From: Moraxella sp. ZY210820
GTDB taxonomy: Bacteria; Pseudomonadota; Gammaproteobacteria; Pseudomonadales; Moraxellaceae
Assembly (NCBI RefSeq): GCF_030674635.1
Contig: NZ_CP089978.1
Location: forward strand, 62,001-126,000
Reading direction: 5' to 3'
Length of the DNA stretch: 64,000 nt
Shown: piece by piece, positions 63,851 to 64,000 of the stretch
Position numbering within the stretch: position 1 is the stretch's first letter
How the letters are laid out: each line of letters begins with the position of its first letter
Notes under the pieces: model-generated
The model's database searches: none
What the model saw: the letters and a program-made list of their open reading frames with translations, nothing else
Told to the model about the DNA's origin: nothing
Translations under genes and position numbers: made by a program

Positions 63851-64000
63851 TGGACGGTATTAAAAAATTATTAAATGAAAAAAAAGCAGTAATTATCCAA
63901 AGTTTTCCAAATGAAAAACTATTGGATCTTATTCAGCAACATGTGGTGAATATGACGCGTAAGGGACATCATGTATTGGTGTTGTCATCACAAGCGAATC
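63847..64000 (+). CDS. Start of the next operon gene, cut by the window edge
   Basis: About 51 codons are visible (MMDGIKKLLNEKKAVIIQSF and on to VLVLSSQAN). The ATG overlaps the previous stop and has AGGAGGGAAAGAACG upstream, the best ribosome site in the operon. The pattern of a strand, NEKLLDLIQQH helix and strand HHVLVLSS suggests an alpha/beta fold; no nucleotide-binding loop is seen yet. It could be the GTPase described with such systems, but that cannot be judged. Confidence 0.6.
   Translation, partial: MMDGIKKLLNEKKAVIIQSFPNEKLLDLIQQHVVNMTRKGHHVLVLSSQAN

Overview
The window is AT-rich, densely coded bacterial chromosome with housekeeping genes of gammaproteobacterial type. The set includes a single-chain (monomeric) NADP-isocitrate dehydrogenase, a malate dehydrogenase beginning [18 protein letters not shown], DksA followed by GluQ-RS, Fmt-RsmB, PepA-HolC, Dxs-NudC-YacG and a two-domain ArgA. 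Together with the base composition this points to the Moraxellaceae (Acinetobacter/Moraxella/Psychrobacter side). That assignment rests on recognising protein families, not on a database search. I saw no rRNA, tRNA, CRISPR array, insertion sequence or prophage.

Layout. 1-5.6 kb (minus strand): a restriction-modification-like island of an N6-adenine DNA methyltransferase split by an in-frame TGA, a Fic AMP-transferase and a DEAD/DEAH helicase that runs off the left edge. 5.9-21.6 kb: housekeeping and transport genes (YqiA-like esterase, TSUP permease, Tex, PepA, HolC, GluQ-RS, DksA, NudF, CpdA, BASS transporter, RsmB, Fmt, RhtA-like exporter, HisC). 21.6-25.1 kb: two secreted Sel1-repeat proteins and a small ORF sit between hisD and hisC. 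25.3-36 kb: RsgA, Orn, a decayed UPF0175/DUF3368 toxin-antitoxin pair, a thioredoxin-like protein, Mdh, Dtd, Dxs, NudC, YacG, WrbA and YihY. 36-41 kb (minus): a four-gene operon with a MotA/ExbB-like channel protein carrying a long tail, an OmpA-type stator protein and a 511-residue protein, resembling Zorya ZorA-ZorB-ZorC but with no ZorD helicase or ZorE nuclease. Ten tandem TTGTT pentamers lie just upstream of its likely -10 box. 41.2-55.5 kb: DnaJ, FAH-family hydrolase, Icd, YpfJ-type protease, DUF808 protein, a receiver-like protein with an exact 25-residue repeat, DapB, TusA-like protein, a DinJ antitoxin remnant, SDR, EngB, ArgA, TetR and YceI. 55.6 kb to the right edge (plus): a tight operon of an exported VWA protein, a 1122-residue tubulin/FtsZ-like protein, two membrane proteins and a further gene cut by the window edge.

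The strongest candidates for little-described biology are the VWA/tubulin-like/membrane-protein operon and the Zorya-like operon with its microsatellite promoter. Known tubulin-like families are reported to co-occur with VWA and OmpA-family proteins, so the two loci might be related, but that is inference. Other notable signals are pseudogenes of three conflict systems (methyltransferase, DUF3368 toxin, DinJ antitoxin) and a dispersed family of short palindromes that often end in TGTAGGG/CCCTACA.
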